A stretch of 64,000 bases of DNA from Monodelphis domestica (GCF_027887165.1 NC_077232.1:18678755-18742754); one strand, 5' to 3'. Shown: positions 31,986 to 44,155, counted from the first letter of the stretch. The notes: a model not told the origin generated them from the letters alone. Made by a program: numbers and translations.

Positions 31986-34900
31986 ATAATCTATTAACAA
32001 TGCAAGATGTTTATCACAGTCCTCACAGAGGATATTCCACTAAGGATCAATACACAATACAGAGGGGGCATTCTCGTAATGAGACTCATCTGTACAATTA
32101 TTTATCTAAAAGAATGGATAAAATTTATAGACAATTTATTACAGTTACTCAAATTTAATGGAAAAACAATATATTTATATGAAGCAGAGATAGAATGTAA
32201 GAAACCAAACTCAACAATGTGGAGATCCCATCAGAGTCATCAAATAACATATTCTGCTTGAATTTCTTTTTCTACTTTGGTTCCTAGAATATTCTCAAAA
32301 CTGTCACTCTCACTAGAATTGCTCATAGAGTTATGGTCTTTTTTTGAGAATGGTTTTTAGATGTTTTAGGAATAGTATAATCTAGGTATAGACATCAATC
32401 TTATGAACCTCAGAAGAAGGATTTAAACTTCAATATAGGAATACTTTCTAACATAATATGGTCAATAGATTTGGTGAGGACTATCCCATAAAATGCTTTA
32501 CTGTCTTTGGAGTTAAGTATTTTTTTATTCCACAGAGTTAAATATGAACAACACCTCAGATAACCAAAAATAATTACACTTATTACTAGAAGAATGATGA
32601 GAAGCCAAAAAGAAATGCAAGAATTCTTATTTCTTAATGGAAATTAAGAATAGTGTGTATTTTAGATTTATCTCACCTTGATTAGTCTTTAGAATTATAG
32701 CAACCAGGAGTGTATACACCCCCACTTGAGGATTAACTGTAGGGTAGGATGGCCTATGACTGGCATGTGCTAGCTAGTGACGAATCAGAAACAACTCACT
32801 AACCCCTGGGCTGTCCTAAACCAAGATTAAGCCACTGTTGGTACATGTGAGACACAGGAAGTGATGAGAAAACTGCCTATATATTTCATATCACTTCCTG
32901 TGAGAAGCTCTTGGAGATGTTGGGAACTTTTGGTGGCATTTTGTGTGCTTGTGGCTTTGGCAGACTTGGCATTGGAGTTTATTGGGAAGAGTCTAGAGTG
33001 GTTTAGGTGAGGCACTTCTCCTGAAGGACCTTGGTGAGTGAGAAGGCTGACTCCCTTTTATCTTGACCTTCTGAAGACTATCCTCTGAGAAGACCCCTTG
33101 ACTTGGAGGAGGCCTCATGGCTGGCAGTCAAACTAGATTTAATCTTCTGAGAAAGCCCCTTGGCTGAGGACTCTGAACTCCTCTTGGATTACACCAAGCC
33201 AGAGCAGATCTTCTACTCTTTCCCTCTTCTCCTGATTCTTAATTTCTTCCTTCTATTGTAATTAAACCACCATAAAGTCCCAAACTAACTTGCATAATTC
33301 ATTGGGATTGAATTTTAATCCTTGGTGAACACTAATATAATTTATTCACTCAACAACCCTAAATTTTATCCTAACAATAGGAAACTTGCTTATAATTAAG
33401 ACTGTGGGCTGTGGTCCTCACAAAAAATCCAGGAAACATAGTAGGGCATTCAGAAACTGATGTGTGAGTGATTAGATTCATGAGCTCTGAGATAACTTGA
33501 TTAAAACCTTCATTAAGTAAGAGGTTTCAATAATCTATACTATAGATACTGTGCTACAGGTTTTTATTGATGTATTTACCAGACTCTTCATCTGTGATAC
33601 ATGAATCCTAGTTAATAGTATTAAAGCAAATGGTTACATTAGTAATTTCCTACATGATCTCCTCAAGAGTAAAATTGTTTTTGGTCAGGTTCTGTGTCTT
33701 GATATTATCCTCCAAAGGGCTCATGATAGTGCTACTATCAGATCGTATTTTGATAGTTTTCATGAATACAGTGGACTTAGTAAATAACATAAACTCCTTT
33801 ACTCCAGTGATCTCAATCTATACCCTGTGCCCAGAGGGTCCCTTAGAACTTGGTAACCTCAGTGAGTTTATTGTAGTAAATAATGAAGGGAAATCACCAG
33901 TATTAGTGATTCTATTTTAGACCAGCTAGGCAAACAAACCCTTTGTTCTGTTGGTAATGGATATAACTTTATCCCAATGAGACTAGTGATTTAATGTAAT
34001 ATTTCTTTTTTATCAAAATAAGTTCCCTCACCTCTACATTTGTATGGGACACCAAAACTTGAATTTTCAGGGGACACATAATAGCTGCAGCATTAGTGAA
34101 ACAACTCATCTTTTGTTGAGTGGTAGCAATATATCTTTGGAGGAAGATATTGGTCTTTCTGATATGATTTTTAAAAAAGCCTACTTCATCTCACCAACAT
34201 TCCGTGGAGGAAGGACAGTATTAAGTATCTCCAGAGACAAAAAAAAAGGAGGAGAGCATTTATAGGTTTCATTAAGCAAAGATTAGCTGGTGTTATTATA
34301 TTTGAACTTCCAAAAAAGAAAAGGACATATTAACAGAAAACAGACCATTCATGAAACCTGTTGTCTAAATAAGCTTGGATCAGGCAATCTTTGGAACAGG
34401 GAAAACACTCCTTTAATCCAGATTATAAGTAGGGCTATCATAAGATTGAACAGAATTCCTTTCCATAATATAATAGGTCAGAGACATTTACAAAGATTGG
34501 CAGAGTACCATTGGTCTTCAGTAACATTGTAGGGCACCATTATGAGTGAAGAAGAGGTGTAGGTTTTCCTTAAGATCAATGAATACAGGACTCTTTTTGA
34601 TCAATCTCAATTGCAGTTGGAATGATCAGGAGAACTTGGAAAGTGTTTTCCCAAGTAGGTTACAATCTACTGGGATGTTGAAAGTTCTTAATATAAACTT
34701 AAGCTCCTCTATGGAAATCATGCCATGATAAACCCATAGGTTCAGTATGAACCATTGCTTAGGATAGAGTATTTCCCAAGGTAACAGTGAGCCATTATGG
34801 AATCCTTCTTGGGTTCAAATATTCAACAAATTCTGAATCTGTCATTCTTTGCATCTTGTTTTCAAGAGCAACTGTAGGAAATTTATCAAAGATTCTACAC

Positions 34901-35030
34901 AAATATTGCCAAATGATTTCTCCAGGGTTCCCCTCCATTACCAATAAACTTGAACTTTGAAGACAAGTGTCCTTTAAGGTCAAAGGATGCAGGAGTACAC
35001 ATAGATTTGGGGAAATAATTAACTGGGATA
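31986..35030 (-). mobile_element. Reversed class I ERV fossil (unit B)
   Basis: Paralogue of 18606-20940. Integrase C-terminal remnant on the minus strand at about 34560-34720; env-like remnant below it, split by a solo LTR at 32654-33376. Heavily broken; older than the array. Confidence 0.5.
32654..33376 (+). mobile_element. Solo LTR, same family as the unit B provirus
   Basis: 723 bp, TGTGTATT...CCTAACA, with a 4-bp duplication ATAG on both sides (32650-32653, 33377-33380). Unit A shows the uninterrupted site AAGAATAGGAAACC near 19285. Shares several blocks with the LTR at 29525-30137. No internal region, so formed by LTR-LTR recombination. Confidence 0.9.
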
Positions 35031-36157
35031 ATTTATAATTTACAAATAACTATCCACATAATGTTCCTGGGAGTTAATCTCCCAGGAACATTATCATTAG
35101 TTTTAAAATAATAATATATGTATATTAGTATTTTAAAACTAACGAAATCAGGCTTCATCCAGGATAAATTACTTGCTTAAAGTTTCACAGTGACTTCTAA
35201 CTCCATGTCAAAAGTTCTGCCACCGAATTTAGTCGTCATTTCCCTTGGGGACCATGATGAAATCTTTGCACTACCTAGGCTTTCTTTGATGGTCAGTATC
35301 ACATTTTGTGTTAACCACCACCTTTTGATTATATGCAGGTCTGAGATTATTTTCTTCATTTAAAAAATAAATTAAATAAGACTTGGAGATATTCAATGAC
35401 TTAGTCAATGTCACACACCTAGGAGGAAGAGAATCAAGCTTTAGTCCGTGGACTTGGGCAAGACCCTTTCTACCTCACTTTGCTAACAACATGCTAAGAA
35501 TAACAAAATATCCATGAGGAAATCGTCTCTGTGCATATTCTCCTTTTTCCCTCAATGGTTACAGAAGAATTTGATGGCTTGTTTTGTTCATGAGTTGGCA
35601 TCAGAGTTGCTAGGTTTCTCCAAGGGACCACTAGTTCCTCAGAGATGCAGGTCTCCCACATCTGGATAAAGGCCCTGCCTCAGTCCTAACTATAGCTCTT
35701 GACATTGAAACATTCCTCTCCAGTTTTCCATACTGTGTTAACAGCTTGTGGGTCCAATTTAGTCATTTATTCATTCATCTAGCTTCTTTTGTGTTTCATG
35801 AGGCTGAGTTGTATGGAAGATAGGAGTGGGCTGTAATGTCATACATGCCACAGCAATGGCAAGGAGTGACCACTGTGCCAGTGGAAACATTTGACATTTT
35901 TTCCCCTGTAACCAGGGAGGTGTTTCTATAATGGAATCACATACTGACTCAGCTTAGAATTTCAAGGTCAAACCTTGAATATAAAATTCTTGGCCAACCC
36001 TCCTGGCCACCTTTCTCCATATCAAGTCAGGTAGGTTCTAGGATACCCAGTCTAAGACTGAAGTCCTTATGTAGACAGCAACATGGCATAGTGGAAACAT
36101 TTCTAGACCAGGAGGCAGGAAGAATTGGAAAAATCTCGCTATCCAATCCACCATTTC
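35031..36157. other. Unit B/C boundary spacer
   Basis: Near-identical to the A/B boundary over its right half. Contains the hairpin at 35058-35094. No gene. Confidence 0.6.
35058..35094. repeat. Perfect 16-bp hairpin, 5-nt loop
   Basis: ATAATGTTCCTGGGAG, loop TTAAT, then the exact reverse complement. Units A (near 20965) and D (near 57485) have only the left arm, so the right arm is a unit B novelty. Confidence 0.92.
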
Positions 36158-36512
36158 CACACTGGTAAGTCAGTTGACTTCTTCCATTTCTTTATCTTGA
36201 TAATATGTATAATGATATTTGTGGCACAAATCTCATAGGCTTTTTTGGGGGGCTCCAATAAAATCATGTCTATAACTTGTTTTCCAACAAACAGATGCTC
36301 TAGAAACATCTTATGAGCCTTTTCAAGTTCAGCATCCTTGAGTAACTGAAATAGCCCTTTGAGAAATGGTTTACAGCACAGTCCTAAGGAAGACTTAATT
36401 AAATAATGTTGGTGATGAATATATTGGTTGCACAGCACTGTATTATATTTGTGAATGAGGGGTTTGATAACCAAGTTTAAGTGAAACATAATCCTTTCCA
36501 TTAATGCTAATA

Positions 36513-36718
36513 ACTCACATTTATATAGGACTTAAATATTTGCAAAGGCTTTCCATTACTCTTCTCATTTGAATCTCCTGAGAACTATGTGACATGAATA
36601 TTATTAATATTATTATTATCCCCTTTTTATAGATAAATAGCTTTAGGATATTTGACTTTAGTCCCTTTCCCATTGCTATATTATTAATAAGAATCTGAGA
36701 TGGCATTTAAATCCAGGA
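36513..36718. repeat. MIR-type relic (unit C)
   Basis: Paralogue of the relic at 345-560, with the same block order; older than the array. Confidence 0.55.
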
Positions 36719-37294
36719 AGCTCCTTCTATTTCTGAATATTACTATTTCTGGAATGTTTTCCTTACATCAAACCAAAATTTTTTTCTTAAGATCTACCTT
36801 TTGGGGGGATGCTGGGTGCCTCAGTGGATTAAGAGTCATGCCCAGAGATGGGAGTAAGGGTTTAAAAAAAGATCTACCTTTTGCCCATGGTCCTTACCTT
36901 TGAGTACAAATAGGACAAGTCATATCCTTTCGCCACATAACAATCCATGAGATACTTGAATATAACTTTAATCTAAACTCCTGCCCCAACACCCATATTT
37001 TATCTTTTCTAGTCTTAAAATCCATCAGTTTCTTCCACCAATTCTAAAAGTGAGATTTCAATGTATTTCTCCATTTTGAAATTCTTTAGTCAATTAATTT
37101 CCTTCTCTAAATGGAGAACATATAACTGAACACATTGCAGTGTGCCAAATACCAAAGACCATATCTGTGAGCCTTGTTATTTTTCTCTGTTCAATATAAG
37201 ATCAAATTTCTTTTCTTTTTAGCCATGTAGGTCAAAAAGTTGTGGTGGGGATCAAATATTCTAATGTATTTAAAGTGGTCTGTGAAATTTAAAT
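36719..37294. other. Unit C spacer
   Basis: Colinear with 575-1085 of unit A and 59165-59660 of unit D (AATGTTTTCCTTACATCAAA block). Carries the small SINE fragment at 36804-36868. No gene. Confidence 0.6.
36804..36868 (+). repeat. Internally deleted SINE1-type element with TSD (unit C only)
   Basis: GATGCTGGGTGCCTCAGTGG, TTAAGAGTCATGCCCAGAGA, then AAGGGTTTAAA; only about 65 bp. Flanked by exact 15-bp copies of AAGATCTACCTTTTG (36789-36803, 36869-36883). Units A and D have the single-copy site. Confidence 0.88.
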
Positions 37295-37550
37295 GGGCAG
37301 CCTTGGTACCATGGATAAAGCTGTGTGAATAGATTTGGGAAGTCCTAAGTTGAAATTCATATGGTGTGACTCTGGGAAAGTCACTTAATCTTTATCTGAT
37401 CTAGTTTCCTCAACTTTAAAATGTGTTTGTTTAATAATAGCCCTTATATCTCAGGGTCATCATGAGAATCAAGTAATATCATGTTATTAAAGTGTCTGGT
37501 ATGGTACTTGTTCCATAATTGATGCTATAGAAATGTTCCTTCACTTCTCT
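37295..37550 (+). repeat. MIR/THER1 SINE (unit C)
   Basis: Same element and position as 1085-1330: GTGACTCTGGGAAAGTCACT followed by the CTAGTTTCCTCAACTTTAAA block and a GTCTGGTATGGTACTTG tail. Pre-duplication. Confidence 0.75.
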
Positions 37551-38610
37551 ATAGCTTGTAGTTTTCATTATCGTTGGTATCAATTCCCTATTAACTGTCA
37601 TTATTTCGTTGTAATTGGAAAGATCATTCTACTTTTCATAAGACAGAAGCAAAATCCAAAGTGAGTGGCTCTATTTTCTCTATCATTCTTTGCACTTCTC
37701 ATCAACCTTGAGAATCAGATCCTATCCTTATTGGTTCATCTTTTGTTTCCTTAAATGAACAGCTAATAAATTTCCCCCATTGTCATCTTTAGCCTCCTAT
37801 GGTCCCCTCACCTGATCTTGAGCAGTATCACATTGCTGATTATATTACTAGAAGATAAGATCACCTTTTGAATTTGTCTTTTGTCACATGGGTTTTTTTT
37901 TTGATACTACAGATTTTTTTTCATATCTAAGTCCGTCTAAATGAGCATTTTTTTTCTTTATTATACTCAAAATTTCATTGTTAAGATCATTCTGCCTTTC
38001 TGGTTGCAACTCTTCAAAGAATTAGTTCATAAAATCCCATTTTTTACCTTTGGTAGGTGGGAATTGGCAGTACTCAAATCTAATGTACATGTCTGACAAT
38101 TGCTAGTTTTTCCTTCTTCATGTATGACAGACTTTAGGATGATTTGATGAGTTTCTACTCACTACTCCAACACTACTATTTATTTTGAACCTACCCAACA
38201 ATTCCTTATCCCTTGTGAGAATCCAATATAAAATGGAATTTCTGGATATTATTCCTTCACTTTTGAACTTCTAGTAGATAAAAATATCATAATCATTAAG
38301 AAATAAAAAAATAATAATAAGATGTGATTTGTGGTAAATGACCTCTTAGGGGGCATCCTGCTTGAGATTCTCTGATTCAGTTTTCTATAATATTTTCAAT
38401 AAAAAGCTTGTTCTAGATAGCATTTGGCAGCCCTATTTTAGAACTGCTATAAACATTTTTTTCCTAATGTCTCATAATGGGAAAGTTCAATGAAGTACTC
38501 TAAGTGTAAGTGACTGATGAATAACTGTGGCAGGACCTTCCAAGCTCTGATGGCTTATACTCTGGGCTGGGGATGACTGGATTTGTGTGTTGCACAAAGG
38601 CTATCTTAGC
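37551..38610. other. Unit C spacer
   Basis: Colinear with 2430-4130 of unit A, but lacking the purine-rich part; junction near 38290-38360. No gene. Confidence 0.55.
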
Positions 38611-38800
38611 TTGAGAACCAGGCCTAGATACGAGAGATCCTAGGTTCAAATAAGGCCTCAGATACTTCCTAGCTGTGTGACCCTGAGCAAATAAGTCACT
38701 TGACCCCCATTGCCTAGCCCTTACCACTCTTCTTCCTTTGAACCAATACACAGTATTAACTGCAAGATGGAAGGTAAGGGTTAAAAAAATAAAAAGAAAT
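38611..38800 (+). repeat. SINE1/WSINE1-type CORE-SINE, sense (unit C only)
   Basis: TTGAGAACCAGGCCTAGATA, GATCCTAGGTTCAAATAAGG, CCTCAGATACTTCCTAGCTG, TGTGACCCTGAGCAAATAAG, CTAGCCCTTACCACTCTTCT, CAAGATGGAAGGTAAGGGTT plus an A-rich tail. Lacks the first bases of the family consensus. Confidence 0.9.
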
Positions 38801-38814
38801 TTGGAAAAGAAAGT

Positions 38815-41800
38815 GAGGGTAGTTCCATGGATAGAGTTAAGATAGAAGAGTATAAACCAAGGAATCTTGAACAACTCTGGGAATTTTCTCCCGCCAACTT
38901 TAAAATAACATTTGAAAATGAATTCTGGATTTAAAGAATTCACAAGATGGCATGAACCAACTTTCTTGTAGGAAACAATTTGAAAAATAGCCAAAGATGT
39001 TCTGGTCACTAGGCTGCAAAGGGAACACAATCTACAGATTAGCTGCACAGACTTTAGCAAGGCTACTCCAAGTAATACTGGCAGAAGCCAACAGCAAGTC
39101 TCCCTCAACACACATATTCTATTCCAAAGTTCAGAAAAGTGGGCCCAAGTAAACTTCAAGACCACTAAACCCTCCCCATGCTTAGAGTGGTGCACGTCCC
39201 TTAAAGTTCCAAGCCCCAGATCAAGCCTACAGTGAGGCCCCAAGTCCTAGCAAGCGATAGTAAATGGTGTGCCTGACTGGTACAGGGCCAGATGATGCTC
39301 TGAGCCCCTGCCAAAGATCAAACTGAAGCCTCAAGCTCCAGCTCAAGGCTATTCCCTAGATGGTCAAGCCAAAGGGGAGGGCCAGAGGCCTTGTCAAACC
39401 TTAAATGAAAACCTAAACCCCAGCACGAGGTAGTGTACGAGTAGAACTTCTGATCTGTGTAAACTGAGAGTGAGACCCAGAGTTGCCACCCAAACAAAAG
39501 GCAAGGTCAAAATCCAGAGAGTAAGTCAGTTGGCAGCATACCTGCTCCATACAAGCTCATGGTGAGGTCAAAGCCCCGGCTCAAGCCCAAGTGTTAGGGC
39601 GGCCACAAGCTCTGGGACGTGACGATTCTCAATGCACCTGGCCTATGCAATCCCAGACTGAGTCACAAAGTCCCATCCCAAGTTTGAGGCTAGACTCTGA
39701 GCTCCAGCACAAGATAGCTCCCAGGGCACTGAGCTTTGGAAAGCATCATTCATGGTAGGGGGTCAATGGATCAGCAATGTTAGGTGACTTACAGAACTCC
39801 CAGCCCATAGACTTAAATAGAACTGATCAAATACAAAATGAAGTTCAAAACCTCATGGAAGAAAACCATCCCTAAAAACATTGGAATTAGACAAGTAGAA
39901 GCTAATGACTTGAAGAGTTGGAAAGAAACAATGAAGCAAAATCCAGAGAGTGAAACAATAGGAAAAATAGGATGGAAGTAAGCTGATTAGGATGGCAGGA
40001 TATGCAGCAAAAAATGTAGAGGCAAAAAAGAGGATTACACTGAGAGAAAAGGGAAGAGACAGGAAGAATGGGGTAAATTATCTCACCTAAAGAGATCCAA
40101 AAAACTATTACAGTTGAGGGTAAAATGAGGATGGTGACAGGCAATGTTTAAACTTTACTCTCACAGTAATTAGCTCAGAGGCAATAGTAACCATGCTCAT
40201 TTTAGTGTAGAATCCTACCTTAACTTACAAAGAAGTAGGAGGGGAGCAACAAGAGGGGGTATAATAGAAGGAAGAGAGAGGAAGAGGTTGTGATTAAAAG
40301 GAAAGCATTTGTGAGAAGGGACACAGTGAGAGGTAAAAATGAGGACAAGATCAAAAGGGGAAAAAATAAGATGGAGGGGGATACATAGTTAATAATCACA
40401 ACTACGTATGTGAACAGGATGAAATCACTCCCCAAAAAAGAAGCAGCTAGAATGGACCAAAAACCATAATCTTACCATATAAAACATGTTTGAGGCAGGG
40501 AGAAACATACAGAGCTTGGTAAGGGACTAGAGAAGAATGTATTATGCCTCATCTAAGATAAGAAAAAGTAGGACTATCAATCACATTTTCAGATAAAGCT
40601 ATAGCAAAAATAGATCTAATTAAAAGAGACAAGGAAGGAAATTATTATACCTTGCTAAAATGCACCGTAGATAATAAAGTGATATAAATACTAAAACACA
40701 TATGCACTAAATAGGATAATATCCACATTTTTTAAGGAGGAGTTAAATTATCTTTAAGAGGAAATAAATGGTGAAACTACATTAGTGGAAGACCTTAACG
40801 TCTTCATCTCAGATCTAAATAAATTGAACCAAAAAATAAACAAAAAGAAGTGAGGCAAGTGCAAATTTAAAAATTAATAACAATACTCCAAGTATTATAG
40901 TTAATAAGATTTATTTATATTTAACTTGAAGTAAAATGAAAATAAAAGCCTTGAGAAATAGAGCTTACTAGCCTCCCACATGGAAAAGAGTAAGGGAGGC
41001 ACTATTCACAGTTTAAAAACCATAATGTAAAGGACACACATAAACAGAAAGAGGAAAATGATTCTTGGAATGAGGGAAGAATTCTGGGAGATGAAGTCCA
41101 AAGGATAAAAGTGAAATTTTAGAAAAATTAGAACTAATACATCTTCAGAGAAAATTTAATGGTACTGACTAAGAAATAGAATGATGAATTAATGAAATAG
41201 ATTAGATATGTAATATATAGGGTAAATGATCTAATGTTTGATTAAGTCAAAGGCCCCAAAGCTTTTGAGATAAGACCATGCTATTTGACAAGAATTGCTG
41301 GGAAAATTGGAAAATAATATAGCAGAAACTAAGTATAGATCAATATATCATTCCATATACCAATATAAGTTCAAAATGGGAATATGATGTAGTTATAAAG
41401 TGTGATATCATAAGTAAAATGGGGGAAACATAGAATGGTTTACCTGTCACATTTATGAATAAGGGAAGAATGTATGGCTAAAGAGGAGGTAGAGAATAAT
41501 ATAAAATATTAAAGGAATAATTTTGATTTTATTATATTAAAATACTTTTGTAGAAAAAAACAACATAAGATTAGAAGGTAAGAACAAATTGGGGGAAATT
41601 TATAGCAAATTATTATAATAAATGTCTAATTTCTCACAATTATATTGAATTCAATAAAATTTATAAGAATACAAGGTATTCCCCAATTGACAAGTGGTGA
41701 ATAGGCAGTTTTCAGAAGAAGAAATCAAAGTTATCAATAATTATATGAAAAAAATGTTCTAAAATTCACTTGATTAGGAAATGCAAATTGAAACAACTCT

Positions 41801-42380
41801 GAGGTACCACCTCACATCTATCAGCAATGGCTGAAGAAATTGTATTATATGTTAGTGGGGTAAAACTATTGTATTTTAAAAAATGATGATAAGGATAATT
41901 TCAAAAGAGCAAGCAAGAAAGACCTATATGAACTTATTCAGGGCAAAATCAGCAGGACAAGGAAAATACTGTACGCAGTAATAGTAACTTGGTGAGATGA
42001 TCAAGTGTGAAAGACTTTCTGTACTCACAATATAAAGATCTGGGCCAGTTCTGAGGGATATGTGATATAAATGCTATCCACCTCCCAAAAAAGAACTGCT
42101 GAGTTTGGATAAATATCAAAGCATACTATTTTTCACATTCATTTATTATTTTATAGGGGGGTTGGGTTTGATATGAGTTTTCTCATATAACAGTGACATA
42201 TAGGAGTCTGTTTTCCATGATAGCACATTCATAAACCAGATTAAATTGCTTACCATCTCTGAGAGAGGGGAGGGGAACAAGATGATTTGAATCTTTTAAT
42301 TTCAAAAAAAGTCCATTAAAATTATTATCAAATTTGGAATTTGGTAAATAAGATATCTTTGAATAAATAGGTAAAGAGTA
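38815..42380 (+). mobile_element. Old L1, fuller copy, upstream of OR (unit C)
   Basis: 5' UTR from about 38815 with degenerate GC-rich units to about 39760 (repeated CTGGT..AGGCC and CCCCAGCTCAAG-like words), an ORF1 remnant near 39790-39980, the start of ORF2 near 40380, endonuclease-domain remnants at 40540-40860, an inserted LTR-like piece (40880-41115), then the ORF2 C-terminal part and 3' UTR from about 41200 to 42380. Many frame breaks; not active. Its 3' UTR ends about 190 bases before the OR ATG. Confidence 0.75.
40880..41115 (-). mobile_element. Probable solo LTR relic inside old L1 (unit C)
   Basis: About 240 bp interrupting L1 ORF2 sequence. Minus strand contains ACTTCATCTCCCAGAATTC, like the ACTACATTTCCCAGGAGCC block of the LTR at 18306, and AATAAA-type signals. 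Shares CAATACTCC(A)AGTATTAT with 61815-62084. Ends not defined. Confidence 0.45.
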
Positions 42381-42532
42381 ATACATAAAGTATTCTCTAT
42401 AAGAAACTTTATTATTTAATTTGGGGGAACTCGAGTAATTGCTCTCAGTCACTTAATTCTTTATTTCTACCTTTCTATGACTGTTTTAAGTCTTGGAAAC
42501 AATTTATCATGAAAAATTGATTTTTCTGATGC

Positions 42533-42555
42533 TTATTCCTTTTTTTGTTTCAGGA
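42533..42555 (+). other. Splice acceptor before OR exon (unit C)
   Basis: T-rich tract followed by TTTCAG ending at 42553, with the first ATG at 42574. Same layout as the other two units, supporting a conserved spliced 5' UTR. Confidence 0.7.
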
Positions 42556-42573
42556 GAATGACATCACTCTCAA

Positions 42574-43530
42574 ATGACATTTATGGAGAACACATCTGAA
42601 GTGAATGAGTTCATCCTTATAGGATTAACAGATGACCCATGGCTTCAAATTCCTCTTTTCATAATGGTCACCCTCATATATCTCATCACCCTGGTAGGGA
42701 ACTTGGGAATAGTAACTCTGATATCCTGGGATTCCTGCCTCCATACCCCAATGTACTTTTTCCTCAGGAACCTATCTCTGGTGGATTTTGGTCTTTCCTC
42801 AACTGTTATTCCCAAGGTAATGACTGGACTCCTCACGGGTGATAAGGTCATCTCCTATAATGGATGTGCTACCCAGTTGTTTTTCTTTGTGGCCTTTGCT
42901 AATATCGAAAGTTTACTTTTAGGCTTCATGGCCTATGATCGCCATGCAGCTGTGTGTAGACCCCTACATTATACCACTATCATGACTTCAAGAATGTGTA
43001 CATATATAGCCAGTGGGGCTCATATCTGGGCTTTTCTGACCTCCACCATCTTCATAGAAAACGTTTTTAGTCTTTCATTCTGCAGGTCCAATGTTATCCA
43101 TCACTATTTTTGTGATATTCCCCCTCTCTTAGTTCTCTCTTGCTCTGAAATTCACATCACTGAGTCAATGATCTTCATTTTTGGGTCATTAAATGCATCC
43201 TTCCCATTTCTTGTCATCTTTTTCTCTTACTTGTTCATCTTCATCACTGTCCTGAAGATTCGTTCTGCTGATGGGCGCCAGAAAGCTTTCTCCACCTGTG
43301 CTTCCCATCTCACAGCAGTGTTCCTATTTTATGGGACATCCATCTTTATGTACTTTTTTCCCAGCTCAAGCCATTCAATGGACTCAGACAAAATGGTGTC
43401 AGTATTCTACACCATGATTATCCCTATGTTGAATCCTCTCATCTATAGTCTGAGAAACAAAGAAGTTAAGAATGCTTTCAAAAAAGCTGTGAAGGGACAA
43501 CGCCTTCAATTAGACCATACTTTTAATTAG
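42574..43530 (+). CDS. OR5B-like: Olfactory receptor, class II, OR5B-like (unit C)
   Basis: Intact single-exon odorant receptor of 318 residues, the third member of the array. It carries the NTS glycosylation site near the N-terminus (residues 6-8), [19 protein letters not shown] (DRH instead of DRY, as in the other two), cysteines 98 and 180, [19 protein letters not shown] and [11 protein letters not shown]. Start at 42574 or the in-frame ATG at 42583 ([10 protein letters not shown]), which fits the OR5B family better. An acceptor ends at 42553. Substitutions relative to units A and B fall largely in and around TM3 (106, 107, 110, 114, 115), TM4 (139-157) and TM5-TM6, the regions lining the odorant pocket in class II ORs, so its ligand range probably differs. 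AATAAA is at 43533-43538. No frame defects. Confidence 0.96.
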   Translation: MTFMENTSEVNEFILIGLTDDPWLQIPLFIMVTLIYLITLVGNLGIVTLISWDSCLHTPMYFFLRNLSLVDFGLSSTVIPKVMTGLLTGDKVISYNGCATQLFFFVAFANIESLLLGFMAYDRHAAVCRPLHYTTIMTSRMCTYIASGAHIWAFLTSTIFIENVFSLSFCRSNVIHHYFCDIPPLLVLSCSEIHITESMIFIFGSLNASFPFLVIFFSYLFIFITVLKIRSADGRQKAFSTCASHLTAVFLFYGTSIFMYFFPSSSHSMDSDKMVSVFYTMIIPMLNPLIYSLRNKEVKNAFKKAVKGQRLQLDHTFN

Positions 43531-43532
43531 AG

Positions 43533-43538
43533 AATAAA
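43533..43538 (+). promoter_or_regulatory. Candidate polyadenylation signal, unit C OR
   Basis: AATAAA begins 3 bases after the TAG stop at 43528-43530, as in unit B. Confidence 0.35.
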
Positions 43539-43794
43539 TACATTTGTACCTTCTTCCCTCTGTGATCCAGCAGTCAAAAGGACTATTTTTCTTATTTACA
43601 CAGAAGGGTAATCCATATTTTCCCCTGGAGTAACATCATGTAGCAGCAAAATTAAAAGACTTGGAATTAAAGAGTCACAGCCAAGATGTTAGCATAGTAA
43701 GACTAGGAATTAAGGGATCCTGTAGTATAAGTTCTGTGTCAGATATTTCTTGTTGTGTAACCTTAGCTCCATACTGTGTAGCCTACGGAAACTA

Positions 43795-44023
43795 GGCAGG
43801 ACAGGGGATAGAGCAGTGGATCTGGAGTGAGCAACATCTGACTTTACAGACACTTATTAGTTTTGTGACTCAGAACAAGTCACTTAATCCTGTTTGCCTA
43901 TGTTTCTTCATCTGAAAAATGAGTTAGAGAAGAAAATACCAACCATTTCAGTATCTTAGCCAAGGAAACTTCCCATGGGGTTGTGAAGTGTTGAACAGAA
44001 CTGAAAAATGACTGAAGAACAAC
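43795..44023 (+). repeat. MAR1-type tRNA SINE (unit C)
   Basis: Same element as 24609-24837 with almost no differences; both carry GGGGTTGTGAAGTGTTGAAC. Confidence 0.88.
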
Positions 44024-44155
44024 CCTATCCATGTCACTAAAGTCTGTCTCGATTTCCTTTCGTATAAAAGGCTTTAATAGTTTGACATAATATTGGTTTG
44101 TGGATAGAAGGGGATCTGCGTATACACACCCACACATACACATACCTAGACACCC

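Larger units (their letters stand above)
22040..36157 (+). repeat. Tandem OR unit B
   Basis: Second unit, the shortest at about 14.1 kb. It lacks about 5 kb between the MIR relic and the L1 3' end upstream of its OR (junction near 22423). The left half (22900-27000) is closest to unit C, while the right half (27480-36157) has the structure of unit A. Private insertions: truncated provirus 27595-30137, SINE 31299-31481, solo LTR 32654-33376. Confidence 0.85.

Noticed and set aside
34795-34983. Minus-strand frame of 62 codons ending in LNPRRIP
   Set aside because: Lies at the edge of the reversed ERV fossil, is not open in unit A, and I could not assign it to any protein.
38500-39243. Open frame of 247 codons on the minus strand
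   Set aside because: It reads antisense through a SINE and an L1 5' UTR; no counterpart stays open in unit A or D.
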